This document shows positions 1 through 6,519 of a stretch of 10,407 bases of DNA, piece after piece (the first letter of the stretch is position 1; the number at the start of each line of letters is the position of its first letter). Source of the DNA: Candidatus Jidaibacter sp. (GTDB taxonomy: Bacteria; Pseudomonadota; Alphaproteobacteria; Rickettsiales; Midichloriaceae); assembly GCA_021298045.1 (NCBI GenBank), contig JAJTHY010000062.1:1-10407 (forward strand), written 5' to 3'. The position numbers and the translations under genes were made by a program. The notes beneath the pieces are model-generated. The model was not told where the DNA came from and searched no databases. It saw nothing but the letters and a program-made list of their open reading frames with translations.

Positions 1-10
1 CTCTTTTCAT
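1..10 (-). CDS. possible start of a gene leaving the left edge
   Basis: Only three codons (Met-Lys-Arg) fall inside the window, so no product can be named. The case for a start rests on signals upstream on the minus strand. A GGAG Shine-Dalgarno lies at 18-21, seven bases before the ATG at 8-10. A promoter-like pair lies at 56-83, which would give a leader of about 40 bases. The gene would lie downstream of ubiG on the same strand. The next in-frame alternative cannot be tested. It could also be chance in AT-rich sequence. Confidence 0.33.
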
Positions 11-24
11 TTTTATGCTCCATA

Positions 25-57
25 ATGTATGTATATAAATTGATTATTCACATACAT
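25..57. repeat. 8-base inverted repeat with 17-base spacer
   Basis: ATGTATGT at 25-32 and its exact complement ACATACAT at 50-57 flank a 17-base AT-rich spacer. In a minus-strand transcript the second arm would end four bases before the GGAG Shine-Dalgarno at 18-21. It could therefore be a leader stem-loop or an operator around the start of transcription. No T-run follows on either side, so it does not look like an intrinsic terminator. Confidence 0.4.
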
Positions 58-83
58 CCTATTGAAAATATTAAGTCTTTCAA
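56..83 (-). promoter_or_regulatory. possible promoter for the gene leaving the left edge
   Basis: Read on the minus strand, TTGAAA (78-83; five of six matches to the -35 consensus) is followed after 16 bases by TAGGAT (56-61; four of six matches to the -10). Transcription would begin near base 49, inside a region flanked by an 8-base inverted repeat. This is a visual match only, and AT-rich DNA gives many of these. Confidence 0.28.
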
Positions 84-143
84 GCGCTAATAGCAATTTA
101 AGAGGAAATATATGACGACCTATGGTACTACCACTGTCATTCA

Positions 144-893
144 TTACTCGGTTTGATCTTTTACAAAAGTCATTGAGTAAGTAATATCAGTATTATTACA
201 AAAGCGAAATTCACGACTTATGATGTTAAAACAAGTACCTGATATATTTATCTTATTCACCCCATATGCTTTTAATTCAGCTTCTATTTCTTCGGGCTTT
301 AAAAACTTATCCCACTCATGAGTTCCAGCAGGTAGTATTCTTAGCAAATATTCAGCCGCCACCTTTGCAAAAAGCAAAGATTTTATAGTTCTATTAATTG
401 TACTAATAATTAATACACCATTTGGTTTCAACATACTTGCTAATTTTTTTAGGAAAAATTTGTAGTTTGCTACATGCTCAATAACTTCCATAGCCAATAT
501 TACATCTAACTTTACACCTGTTTTTTCCAAATCTTCTGCTGTTGTATAAACAAAGTTTATAGGTAAATTTTTGCGTTTTGCATAAGCCTTAGCAGCTTCT
601 ATGTTTTTGGCACCTGCGTCAATCCCAGTAACATTTGCTCCTAAAAAATGCATAGGCACCGACATCAAGCCGCCTCCACAGCCCACATCTAAAAAGTCTA
701 ATCCAGCAAATGGCTTGAGTTTTTTATTATTAATATTTAAAGCTTTGCAAATATTTTTTTTTGCATAGCTTATTCTAAGAGGGCTCATCTCATGTAAAAG
801 CTTAAATGCGCCATTAACATCCCACCACTCGGAAGCCAGCTTTTCAAATCTGTTAATATCAGATAAGTCTTTAGTACTGTGAGGCAATTTCAA
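144..893 (-). CDS. ubiG: UbiG: ubiquinone biosynthesis O-methyltransferase
   Basis: UbiG is an S-adenosylmethionine-dependent enzyme that carries out both O-methylations of the ubiquinone ring, at the cytoplasmic face of the membrane. The 249-residue length is normal. Family marks run in order: the FEKLASEWWD opening (16-25), SAM motif I FLDVGCGGG (67-75), AMEVIEHV (134-141), STINRT (164-169) and GTHEWDKFLKPEE (190-202). The start codon is TTG (891-893), which overlaps the rpoH stop by four bases (TTGA). No ATG or GTG lies in frame nearby, and the N-terminus has the length expected ahead of the FE..A..WWD motif, so I accept TTG. No clear Shine-Dalgarno precedes it, so translation is probably coupled to rpoH. 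A weak two-tier stem (112-140) lies past the stop but has no T-run, so read-through is possible. Confidence 0.96.
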   Translation of the reverse strand: MKLPHSTKDLSDINRFEKLASEWWDVNGAFKLLHEMSPLRISYAKKNICKALNINNKKLKPFAGLDFLDVGCGGGLMSVPMHFLGANVTGIDAGAKNIEAAKAYAKRKNLPINFVYTTAEDLEKTGVKLDVILAMEVIEHVANYKFFLKKLASMLKPNGVLIISTINRTIKSLLFAKVAAEYLLRILPAGTHEWDKFLKPEEIEAELKAYGVNKINISGTCFNIISREFRFCNNTDITYSMTFVKDQTE

Positions 894-1753
894 TTCTCGT
901 TTTCGTTTGCTACATAGGATACGATTTTTTGCATCGCTCTCTCCTCTATTTGCCTAATTCTCTCACTGGAGACGGCAAACCTCTTGCTTAAATCCTCTAG
1001 CTTAGATGGATTCTCGCTTAGTTTCCTCTCGAATATTATTTCCCTCTCCCTGTCGTTTAACCTGGCAAGGGCGGCATCGAGCTTGCTCTTCTTGTGCTTG
1101 TAATCATCTGACTCCAATAATAATACCTCTTGATTATCAGAAGGCTCAACTACTAAATCAATGGCTTCAACACCGTCATCATAATCAGAGACATTTAGAG
1201 AATCCTCATAATTTTCGAATCTGGAAGACATTTCTATAACATCATTTTTAGAAACATCAAGCTCCTCTGCAATGAGATCAGCTTCATTTGCAAGTATTTG
1301 CCCATTATTAGCTTGAAGTAAGCGACTTTTAATTTTACGAAGATTAAAAAATAATTTCTTTTGAGCGCTTGAAGTACCCATTTTTACTAAAGACCAAGAC
1401 TTTAATATGTAATCTTGAATGGTAGCCTTTATCCACCACATTGCGTAAGTGGAGAGTCTATGACCTAAATCAGGATTAAATTTTTTTACAGCTGTCATAA
1501 GCCCTATATTACCTTCTGAGATAATATCAGCAATTGGTAAACCATACCCTCTAAACTGCATTGCAATCTTAGCAACTAGCCTGAGATGAGATGTGACTAA
1601 AATATGCGCAGCCGAAAGGTCCTGACTGTTATACCATTTTTGGGCTAATTCGAGCTCTTCCTCCTCTGAAAGGATAGGGAACCTCTTGATTTCTTCTAGA
1701 TATTTGTGCAAGCCGGTTTCTTGCGATAGCACCGGAAGCATTGATACAGACAT
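890..1753 (-). CDS. rpoH: RpoH: heat-shock sigma factor (sigma-32 family)
   Basis: RpoH directs RNA polymerase to heat-shock promoters. The protein has 287 residues from the start chosen here. Visible parts are region 1.2/2.1 (about 12-70), the region 2.2-2.4 core with LPIADIISEGNIGLM and LSTYAMWWIKATIQDYIL (about 72-117), the RpoH box QKKLFFNLR (131-139), which separates this family from RpoD, and region 4 with its DNA-binding helix-turn-helix (about 249-276, ending SSERIRQIEERAMQKI). An in-frame GTG lies five codons upstream at 1766-1768, but a strong GGAGG (1760-1764) sits six bases before the ATG at 1751-1753, so the ATG is preferred. The gene is divergent from ileS and overlaps ubiG by four bases. 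The start region can fold into a hairpin that covers the Shine-Dalgarno. Confidence 0.96.
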   Translation of the reverse strand: MSVSMLPVLSQETGLHKYLEEIKRFPILSEEEELELAQKWYNSQDLSAAHILVTSHLRLVAKIAMQFRGYGLPIADIISEGNIGLMTAVKKFNPDLGHRLSTYAMWWIKATIQDYILKSWSLVKMGTSSAQKKLFFNLRKIKSRLLQANNGQILANEADLIAEELDVSKNDVIEMSSRFENYEDSLNVSDYDDGVEAIDLVVEPSDNQEVLLLESDDYKHKKSKLDAALARLNDREREIIFERKLSENPSKLEDLSKRFAVSSERIRQIEERAMQKIVSYVANENEN

Positions 1754-1765
1754 CTTACACCTCCA
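1733..1765 (-). promoter_or_regulatory. possible hairpin covering the rpoH ribosome-binding site
   Basis: In the rpoH mRNA, UGGAGGUGU (1757-1765), which contains the whole Shine-Dalgarno, can pair along all nine bases with AUGCUUCCG (1733-1741) in codons 5-7. The pairs are three G-C, two A-U and four G-U. The loop is 15 bases and carries the start codon. A weak, G-U-rich stem over the ribosome-binding site is what an RNA thermometer would look like, and E. coli rpoH translation is known to be controlled by mRNA structure around its start. The pairing is seen by eye; its function is inference, and a nine-pair match of this kind can arise by chance. Confidence 0.3.
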
Positions 1766-1796
1766 CACTTCTGACCAATATATTAACTCCTTTTAA

Positions 1797-1824
1797 ATTA
1801 TAAGTAAAGAGGATGTAATATCCA
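1797..1824 (-). promoter_or_regulatory. probable rpoH promoter
   Basis: On the minus strand, TGGATA (1819-1824; four of six matches) is followed after 16 bases by a perfect TATAAT (1797-1802). Transcription would begin near 1790, giving a leader of about 35 bases. Both elements look like housekeeping-sigma sequences; I see no RpoH-type promoter (CTTGAAA with CCCCAT) here. Confidence 0.45.
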
Positions 1825-1843
1825 TTTCCCAAAAAGCTGATTT

Positions 1844-1852
1844 TGATATAGT
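1844..1852 (+). promoter_or_regulatory. extended -10 promoter for ileS
   Basis: TGATATAGT fits the extended -10 form: TG, one base, then TATAGT (1847-1852; five of six matches). No good -35 element lies 17 bases upstream, as is usual for extended -10 promoters. Transcription would begin near 1859, about 28 bases before the ileS ATG, and would serve ileS, the ridA-like gene and ftsY. Confidence 0.4.
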
Positions 1853-1886
1853 ATCTGCTGTGAAATTTTGAGCTTAATGGTTATAT

Positions 1887-4800
1887 ATGCACAACAACAA
1901 ATTTTATCCAGAAACTTCGGCTAACCCTAATTTTCCAAATATAGAAGAAAGCATTATACAATTTTGGAAAGTAGACCGCACATTTGAAAAATCCTTACGT
2001 GGCAGTAGTAATTTCAATTTCTATGATGGCCCCCCGTTCGCTAATGGCTTACCGCATTATGGCCATTTACTTACTGGATTTATCAAAGATATTTATGCCA
2101 GATTCCAAACGCAATTAGGCAAAAAGGTAGAGCGTAGATTTGGCTGGGATTGCCATGGGTTACCCGCAGAAATGGGTGCTGAGAAGGACCTTGGCATTTC
2201 TGGCAAAATTGCGATTGAAAAATATGGCATAGACAAATTCAATGAATATTGCAGAAGCTCTGTGCTTAAATATACAAGTGAATGGGAGTTTTATGTTAAC
2301 CGTCAAGCCAGATGGGTAGATTTCAAAAATGATTATAAAACCATGGATCCAAACTATATGGAGAGCGTTTTATGGGCATTTAAAGAATTATATAAAAAAG
2401 GCTTAATATACGAGTCTTATCGGGTAATGCCTTATTCTTGGGCGTGTGAGACCCCAGTTTCTGACTTTGAAACCAGAATGGATAATGCCTACCGAGAAAA
2501 GATGAGCAAAGCACTTACTGTAAAATTTAAGTTAACTACCCCACTTGAAGACCAAACTAAAGATTGCTTTTTGCTTGTTTGGACCACAACACCATGGACC
2601 CTTCCAAGTAATTTGGCGATAGCAGTTGGTGAAGACGTTGAGTACTCTTTAATAGAAAAAGATAATAAAATACTGATAATAGCTTCAGCACTAATGCATA
2701 AATATGAAAATGAAATAGGTGCGCACATAGTTGATACTATAAAAGGTAAGGACCTTGTTGGCCTTACTTACGTGCCAATGTTTGATTATTTCAAAGATCA
2801 TAAAAACTCATTTAAAGTTTTAAGTGGCGAATTTGTAACCACAGAAGATGGTACTGGAATTGTGCACATGGCACCAGGTTTTGGTGAGGATGACCAAAAT
2901 CTTTGTCGCGCAAATGATATTGAAACAGTTTGCCCGGTTGACAGTGGAGGTAAGTTCACCTATCCGATTACAGATTATTTGGGAATGCAGGTATTTGAAG
3001 CTAATGATCCGATTGCTAAAAATCTTAAAGAACGCAACTTGCTGATTAAAACAGAGCAATATATACATAATTACCCTCATTGCTGGCGCACCGATACTCC
3101 ACTTATATATAGGGCACTACCATCTTGGTATGTTAAAGTAACGGGTATCAAAGACCGAATGATCGCAAATAATCAGCAAATCAACTGGATCCCTGGCCAT
3201 ATAAAAGATGGTATGTTCGGCAAATGGCTAGAAAATGCTAGGGATTGGTCAATCTCCAGAAATCGCTATTGGGGTTGCCCAATACCAATATGGAGGAGCG
3301 ATAACCCGGAGTATCCTCATATTGAAGTTTTTGGATCGGTGCAGGAACTAGAGGAATTCTTTGGTGTTAAAGTGGAAAGTTTACACCGCCCATTCATTGA
3401 CACTTTAGTTAAGCCCAACCCCAAAGATCCAACTGGCAAATCTATGTTACGCAGAGTACCAGATGTTTTAGATTGTTGGTTTGAAAGCGGTTCTATGCCG
3501 TATGCACAAGCTCATTATCCATTTGAAAACAAGGAGTGGTTTGAGAGAAACTTCCCGGCTGATTTCATCACAGAATATCAAGCGCAAACTCGTGGGTGGT
3601 TTTATACCCTGCTCGTGCTTTCAACAGCTTTATTTGATAAGCCGCCATTTTTAAATTGTGAATGTCATGGAGTTTTGCTTGGTGGCGATGGGCAAAAACT
3701 TTCCAAGCGCTTAAAAAACTATCCAGATCCGGTAGGTGTATTTAACGAGCTTGGTGCTGATGCAATGCGTTGGTTTATGGCTTCTTCACCAGTTATGCGC
3801 GGGCAGGAATTAGTGATGGATAAAGATTCCAAAGGCATTAAAGATGCAATGCGTCTTGCAATTAAGCCGATTTGGAACGCTTATAATTTTTTCACACTTT
3901 ATGCGAATGCAGACAAAGTACAAGCGCAGTTAGATTTAAGCTCTAAGTACACTTTGGATCGCTATATACTTTCTAAATGTTTTGCTGTTGTCGGGGATGT
4001 TAAAAAATATCTTAGCATTTATGACAGCATAAGCGCATGTAAGGCATTAGAGTTATTTTTTGAAACCTTAAATAATTGGTATATCAGAAGGTCTAGAGAA
4101 CGCTTTTGGAAGTCAGAGATGGACTCTGACAAGATGGATGCATATAACACTTTATACTCAGTAATAGTAACTATATGCAAAGCTGCAGCGCCTTTAATGC
4201 CCCTTATACTGGAAGAGATGTACCTTGGGCTTACCGGCCTGAAAAACTCTGTCCATTTAGAAATGTTTCCAGAGGATGCATATGAAGTTGATTATTCCTT
4301 AATTAAGCAAATGGAGCGAGTAAGAGATGCATGTACAGCTGCATTATTCTTAAGAAATTCTACGGGTATCAGGGTGCGCCAACCTTTGCAAAAAGTTACA
4401 TTCATTGGAGTTTCAAATGACAATTTTGATGAAGAATTGAAGCAGCTGGTGCTTGATGAAATCAACGTAAAAGATTGGATTAATTTGGATGAATCCAAAA
4501 TTGCTGACTTTGCTAATTATAAGCTGCAGATAAACTTTAACATTTTAGGCAAAAGATTACCTAATAAGGTTAAAGATATCATAAGCGCGCAAAAGCAGAA
4601 TTTATGGAAACTAAATGGCGAAAATTTGGAGATAGCTGGAGAGGTATTATCTAATCAAGAATTTTCATTACTAGTTGAACCCAAAAATGATTTCATTGGC
4701 ACTATTGCACCACTTGCATCTAACGATGCTTTAGTTTGGTTGGACACCGATATTAGTGAAGAATTAAAGCTGGAGGGTATAGCGCGAGATATCGTGCGTG

Positions 4801-5021
4801 GGATACAGCAGGCTCGCAAAGATGAAGCTTTCAGCATTACAGACAAAATCATACTTTCAATTGATCAAAACGATGAAACGATTAAGACTACAATTTTCAA
4901 CTGGGGAGAATACATCAAATCCCAAACTCTGGCAGTTGAGATATTAGAATTGGCAGATGTTTTGCAAAAAGAGATTGAAGTAGGTGACATGACTGTTAAA
5001 GTAGCTATTAGAAAAATATAG
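1887..5021 (+). CDS. ileS: IleRS: isoleucyl-tRNA synthetase, eukaryote-like type
   Basis: This class I synthetase attaches isoleucine to its tRNA and edits mischarged valine. The protein has 1044 residues, longer than the E. coli type (about 940). In order it shows the HIGH motif as HYGH (57-60) within PFANGLPHYGH, WDCHGLPAE (87-95), the CP1 editing domain with TTTPWT (233-238) and GTGIVHMAPGFGEDD (322-336), DWSISRNRYWGCPIP (453-467), and KMSKS as KLSKR (604-608). A helical anticodon-binding domain follows (about 690-830), then a C-terminal extension without the cysteine cluster that ends E. coli-type IleRS. This is the eukaryote-like form also found in Rickettsia and in MupA, a form associated with mupirocin tolerance. 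The ATG at 1887 is the first in frame after the promoter; its Shine-Dalgarno is weak. It leads a unit with the ridA-like gene and ftsY. Confidence 0.97.
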   Translation: MHNNKFYPETSANPNFPNIEESIIQFWKVDRTFEKSLRGSSNFNFYDGPPFANGLPHYGHLLTGFIKDIYARFQTQLGKKVERRFGWDCHGLPAEMGAEKDLGISGKIAIEKYGIDKFNEYCRSSVLKYTSEWEFYVNRQARWVDFKNDYKTMDPNYMESVLWAFKELYKKGLIYESYRVMPYSWACETPVSDFETRMDNAYREKMSKALTVKFKLTTPLEDQTKDCFLLVWTTTPWTLPSNLAIAVGEDVEYSLIEKDNKILIIASALMHKYENEIGAHIVDTIKGKDLVGLTYVPMFDYFKDHKNSFKVLSGEFVTTEDGTGIVHMAPGFGEDDQNLCRANDIETVCPVDSGGKFTYPITDYLGMQVFEANDPIAKNLKERNLLIKTEQYIHNYPHCWRTDTPLIYRALPSWYVKVTGIKDRMIANNQQINWIPGHIKDGMFGKWLENARDWSISRNRYWGCPIPIWRSDNPEYPHIEVFGSVQELEEFFGVKVESLHRPFIDTLVKPNPKDPTGKSMLRRVPDVLDCWFESGSMPYAQAHYPFENKEWFERNFPADFITEYQAQTRGWFYTLLVLSTALFDKPPFLNCECHGVLLGGDGQKLSKRLKNYPDPVGVFNELGADAMRWFMASSPVMRGQELVMDKDSKGIKDAMRLAIKPIWNAYNFFTLYANADKVQAQLDLSSKYTLDRYILSKCFAVVGDVKKYLSIYDSISACKALELFFETLNNWYIRRSRERFWKSEMDSDKMDAYNTLYSVIVTICKAAAPLMPLILEEMYLGLTGLKNSVHLEMFPEDAYEVDYSLIKQMERVRDACTAALFLRNSTGIRVRQPLQKVTFIGVSNDNFDEELKQLVLDEINVKDWINLDESKIADFANYKLQINFNILGKRLPNKVKDIISAQKQNLWKLNGENLEIAGEVLSNQEFSLLVEPKNDFIGTIAPLASNDALVWLDTDISEELKLEGIARDIVRGIQQARKDEAFSITDKIILSIDQNDETIKTTIFNWGEYIKSQTLAVEILELADVLQKEIEVGDMTVKVAIRKI

Positions 5022-5025
5022 GAGG
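5020..5025 (+). promoter_or_regulatory. strong ribosome-binding site for the ridA-like gene
   Basis: AGGAGG overlaps the ileS stop codon (5019-5021) and stands five bases before a GTG start at 5031. This decides for GTG as the start and implies translation closely following ileS. Confidence 0.75.
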
Positions 5026-5030
5026 TTCGA

Positions 5031-5495
5031 GTGTCACAAGTACTCAAAAGATTAAAAGAAGCAAATCTTGAACTACCAGTTTTAAGTTCATCTGCTGCTA
5101 AATTTAAGCCATATGTTATTTCTGGAAATCACATTTATATATCTGGCCAGCTGCCTCTCGGGTTTGGAGATATTTCAGAACACGTTGGTAAACTTGGCAG
5201 TGACTGCCCTGTTGAACGCGGCATTAAGATAGCCAAGATTGTGGCGCTTAATATATTGTATCAGGCTTACAAAGCGTGCGATGGAAATTTGGATAGGATA
5301 AAACAGTGCGTTAAAATAACCGTATTTGTTAATTCTAGCGCAATATTCACCGACCAAGCTATCATAGCAAATGCAATTTCGGATGTTATGCTACTTGCTT
5401 TCGCCGAAAAAGGTGAGCATGCTCGCTCTGCAATAGGTGTCGCCCAATTACCATTTGGCGTTGCGGTTGAAGCCGAAGCGATTTTTGAGATTTAG
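5031..5495 (+). CDS. RidA/YjgF/UK114-family protein, longer clade without the usual arginine
   Basis: RidA proteins are small trimeric proteins; the classical members deaminate reactive enamines and imines produced by PLP enzymes. This one has 154 residues, against about 130 for E. coli RidA. It carries the core VISGNHIYISGQLP (about 29-42), the RIKQCVKITVFVNS strand and the C-terminal ARSAIGVAQLP block (131-141). The active-site arginine of RidA (Arg105 in E. coli, in VARLP) aligns with Gln139, while the earlier arginine (Arg132) is kept. This pattern belongs to the YjgF-like group whose chemistry is unclear, so I do not assign ridA as a symbol. It starts with GTG behind a strong AGGAGG, nine bases after ileS, and ends eight bases before ftsY. 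Being next to ileS may be functional, since isoleucine synthesis is a known source of RidA substrates, but this is inference. Confidence 0.88.
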   Translation: MSQVLKRLKEANLELPVLSSSAAKFKPYVISGNHIYISGQLPLGFGDISEHVGKLGSDCPVERGIKIAKIVALNILYQAYKACDGNLDRIKQCVKITVFVNSSAIFTDQAIIANAISDVMLLAFAEKGEHARSAIGVAQLPFGVAVEAEAIFEI

Positions 5496-5503
5496 TATCA
5501 AGC

Positions 5504-6418
5504 ATGAGTTGGTTTCAGCGAGTTAAAAGTGGTTTATCGAAGACAGCATCTGTAATTGCGGGTGGAGTTACCATTGCAGGCGCTCGGCGAAAAATTGACG
5601 ATGCGATGCTTGAAGAGCTCGAAGAATTACTTATAGTTTCGGACCTTGGTGCTGGTGTAAGCGCAAAAATCATAGGAGATTTAAAACGCAAAAAATTTTC
5701 TAAAGATGCCGATGAAGCTGAAATAAAAGCAAGCATATCTGAAAGTATTTTGCATATATTGGAGCCTAAAGCCAGCAGCCTAGTATTCGACAAAAAACCA
5801 CATGTGCTTATGCTATGTGGCGTTAATGGCAATGGTAAAACCACAACTGCCGGAAAGATTGCGCATAAACTTACTTTATCTGGCAAAAAGGTTATGATGG
5901 CAGCATGTGATACATTTAGGGCTGCAGCTTATGAACAACTTAAAGTATGGGCTGAAAGGTCTGGGGCAGAGCTTGTTTATGGCGAGCAAAATTCCGATCC
6001 TGCAAGTGTTGCCTATAAAGCATTAGAGCGTGCACAAAAAGAAGGATATGATGTTTTAATAGTGGATACAGCTGGCCGCCTGCATAATAAAAAACATTTG
6101 ATGGATGAGCTTGGCAAGATAATACGAGTAATGCAAAAATTAGATGCAGACGCACCTCATGACTGTGTGCTGGTATTGGACGCTACAACCGGGCAAAATG
6201 CAATTTCTCAGATAGAAATTTTTTCTGAGACCACTAAACTTAATGGGCTAATCATTACCAAGCTGGACGGCACCGCTAAAGGTGGCATTTTGGTAAGCAT
6301 TGCACAACGATTTAATGTACCAATACTTTTAATTGGCGTAGGCGAAGGCATTGAAGATCTTGATGATTTTAATCCCAAAGATTTCGCCAAAGCACTTTTA
6401 GGGATATCGGTCGCGTAA
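5504..6418 (+). CDS. ftsY: FtsY: signal recognition particle receptor GTPase
   Basis: FtsY docks the SRP-ribosome-nascent-chain complex at the inner membrane and activates GTP hydrolysis together with Ffh. The 304-residue protein is essentially the NG core. An amphipathic start (MSWFQRVKSGLSKT, 1-14) suits membrane contact, the N-domain helical bundle covers about 30-90, and then come G1 GVNGNGKTTT (106-115), the insertion-box DTFRAAA (136-142), G3 DTAGRLHNK (188-196), G4 TKLDGTAKGG (252-261) and G5 GVGEGIEDLDDF (278-289). The long acidic A domain of E. coli FtsY is absent, as is common in alphaproteobacteria. The LHNK and GEGIEDL sequences favour FtsY over Ffh, and there is no methionine-rich M domain. 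The ATG at 5504 has a poor Shine-Dalgarno, so translation probably follows from the gene eight bases upstream. No convincing terminator follows. Confidence 0.96.
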   Translation: MSWFQRVKSGLSKTASVIAGGVTIAGARRKIDDAMLEELEELLIVSDLGAGVSAKIIGDLKRKKFSKDADEAEIKASISESILHILEPKASSLVFDKKPHVLMLCGVNGNGKTTTAGKIAHKLTLSGKKVMMAACDTFRAAAYEQLKVWAERSGAELVYGEQNSDPASVAYKALERAQKEGYDVLIVDTAGRLHNKKHLMDELGKIIRVMQKLDADAPHDCVLVLDATTGQNAISQIEIFSETTKLNGLIITKLDGTAKGGILVSIAQRFNVPILLIGVGEGIEDLDDFNPKDFAKALLGISVA

Positions 6419-6461
6419 TAGCTTTTGTTGCAGCTAAATCGGTATAAAATTAATAATTTAC

Positions 6462-6489
6462 TTGACTTTTGTTATTTATCATTAATAAT
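6462..6489 (+). promoter_or_regulatory. probable promoter for the membrane-protein gene
   Basis: TTGACT (6462-6467; five of six matches) is followed after 16 bases by AATAAT (6484-6489; five of six matches). Initiation near 6496 would leave a leader of about 24 bases. The pair sits in the 101-base gap after ftsY, which suggests that the next gene is transcribed separately. Confidence 0.45.
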
Positions 6490-6519
6490 GCACAATAATG
6501 TTGCAAATCAAGGTATTAA

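Noticed and set aside
112..140. Two-tier stem after the ubiG stop as a terminator
   Set aside because: The outer stem (ATGAC/GTCAT) and inner stem (TGGT/ACCA) are short with unpaired stretches between them, and the minus strand has no run of T after it.
112..156. A 14-codon plus-strand frame behind an AGAGGAA Shine-Dalgarno-like sequence
   Set aside because: It overlaps the end of ubiG in antisense, is very short, has no recognisable peptide character and no clear promoter.
1754..1768. GTG at 1766-1768 as the rpoH start
   Set aside because: It would place the GGAGG Shine-Dalgarno inside the coding region, while the ATG at 1751-1753 stands six bases after it. Other RpoH proteins also begin close to the ATG.
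1860..1886. T-box or other leader control of ileS
   Set aside because: The leader is only about 28 bases from the likely promoter, too short for a T-box, and no terminator/antiterminator pair is visible.
5515..5886. A 123-codon open frame antisense to ftsY
   Set aside because: It is a shadow of the conserved FtsY NG domain on the other strand, with no ribosome-binding site or recognisable domain.
6419..6440. TAGCT/AGCTA stem just after ftsY as an intrinsic terminator
   Set aside because: The stem is only five pairs with an eight-base loop, and no T-run follows.
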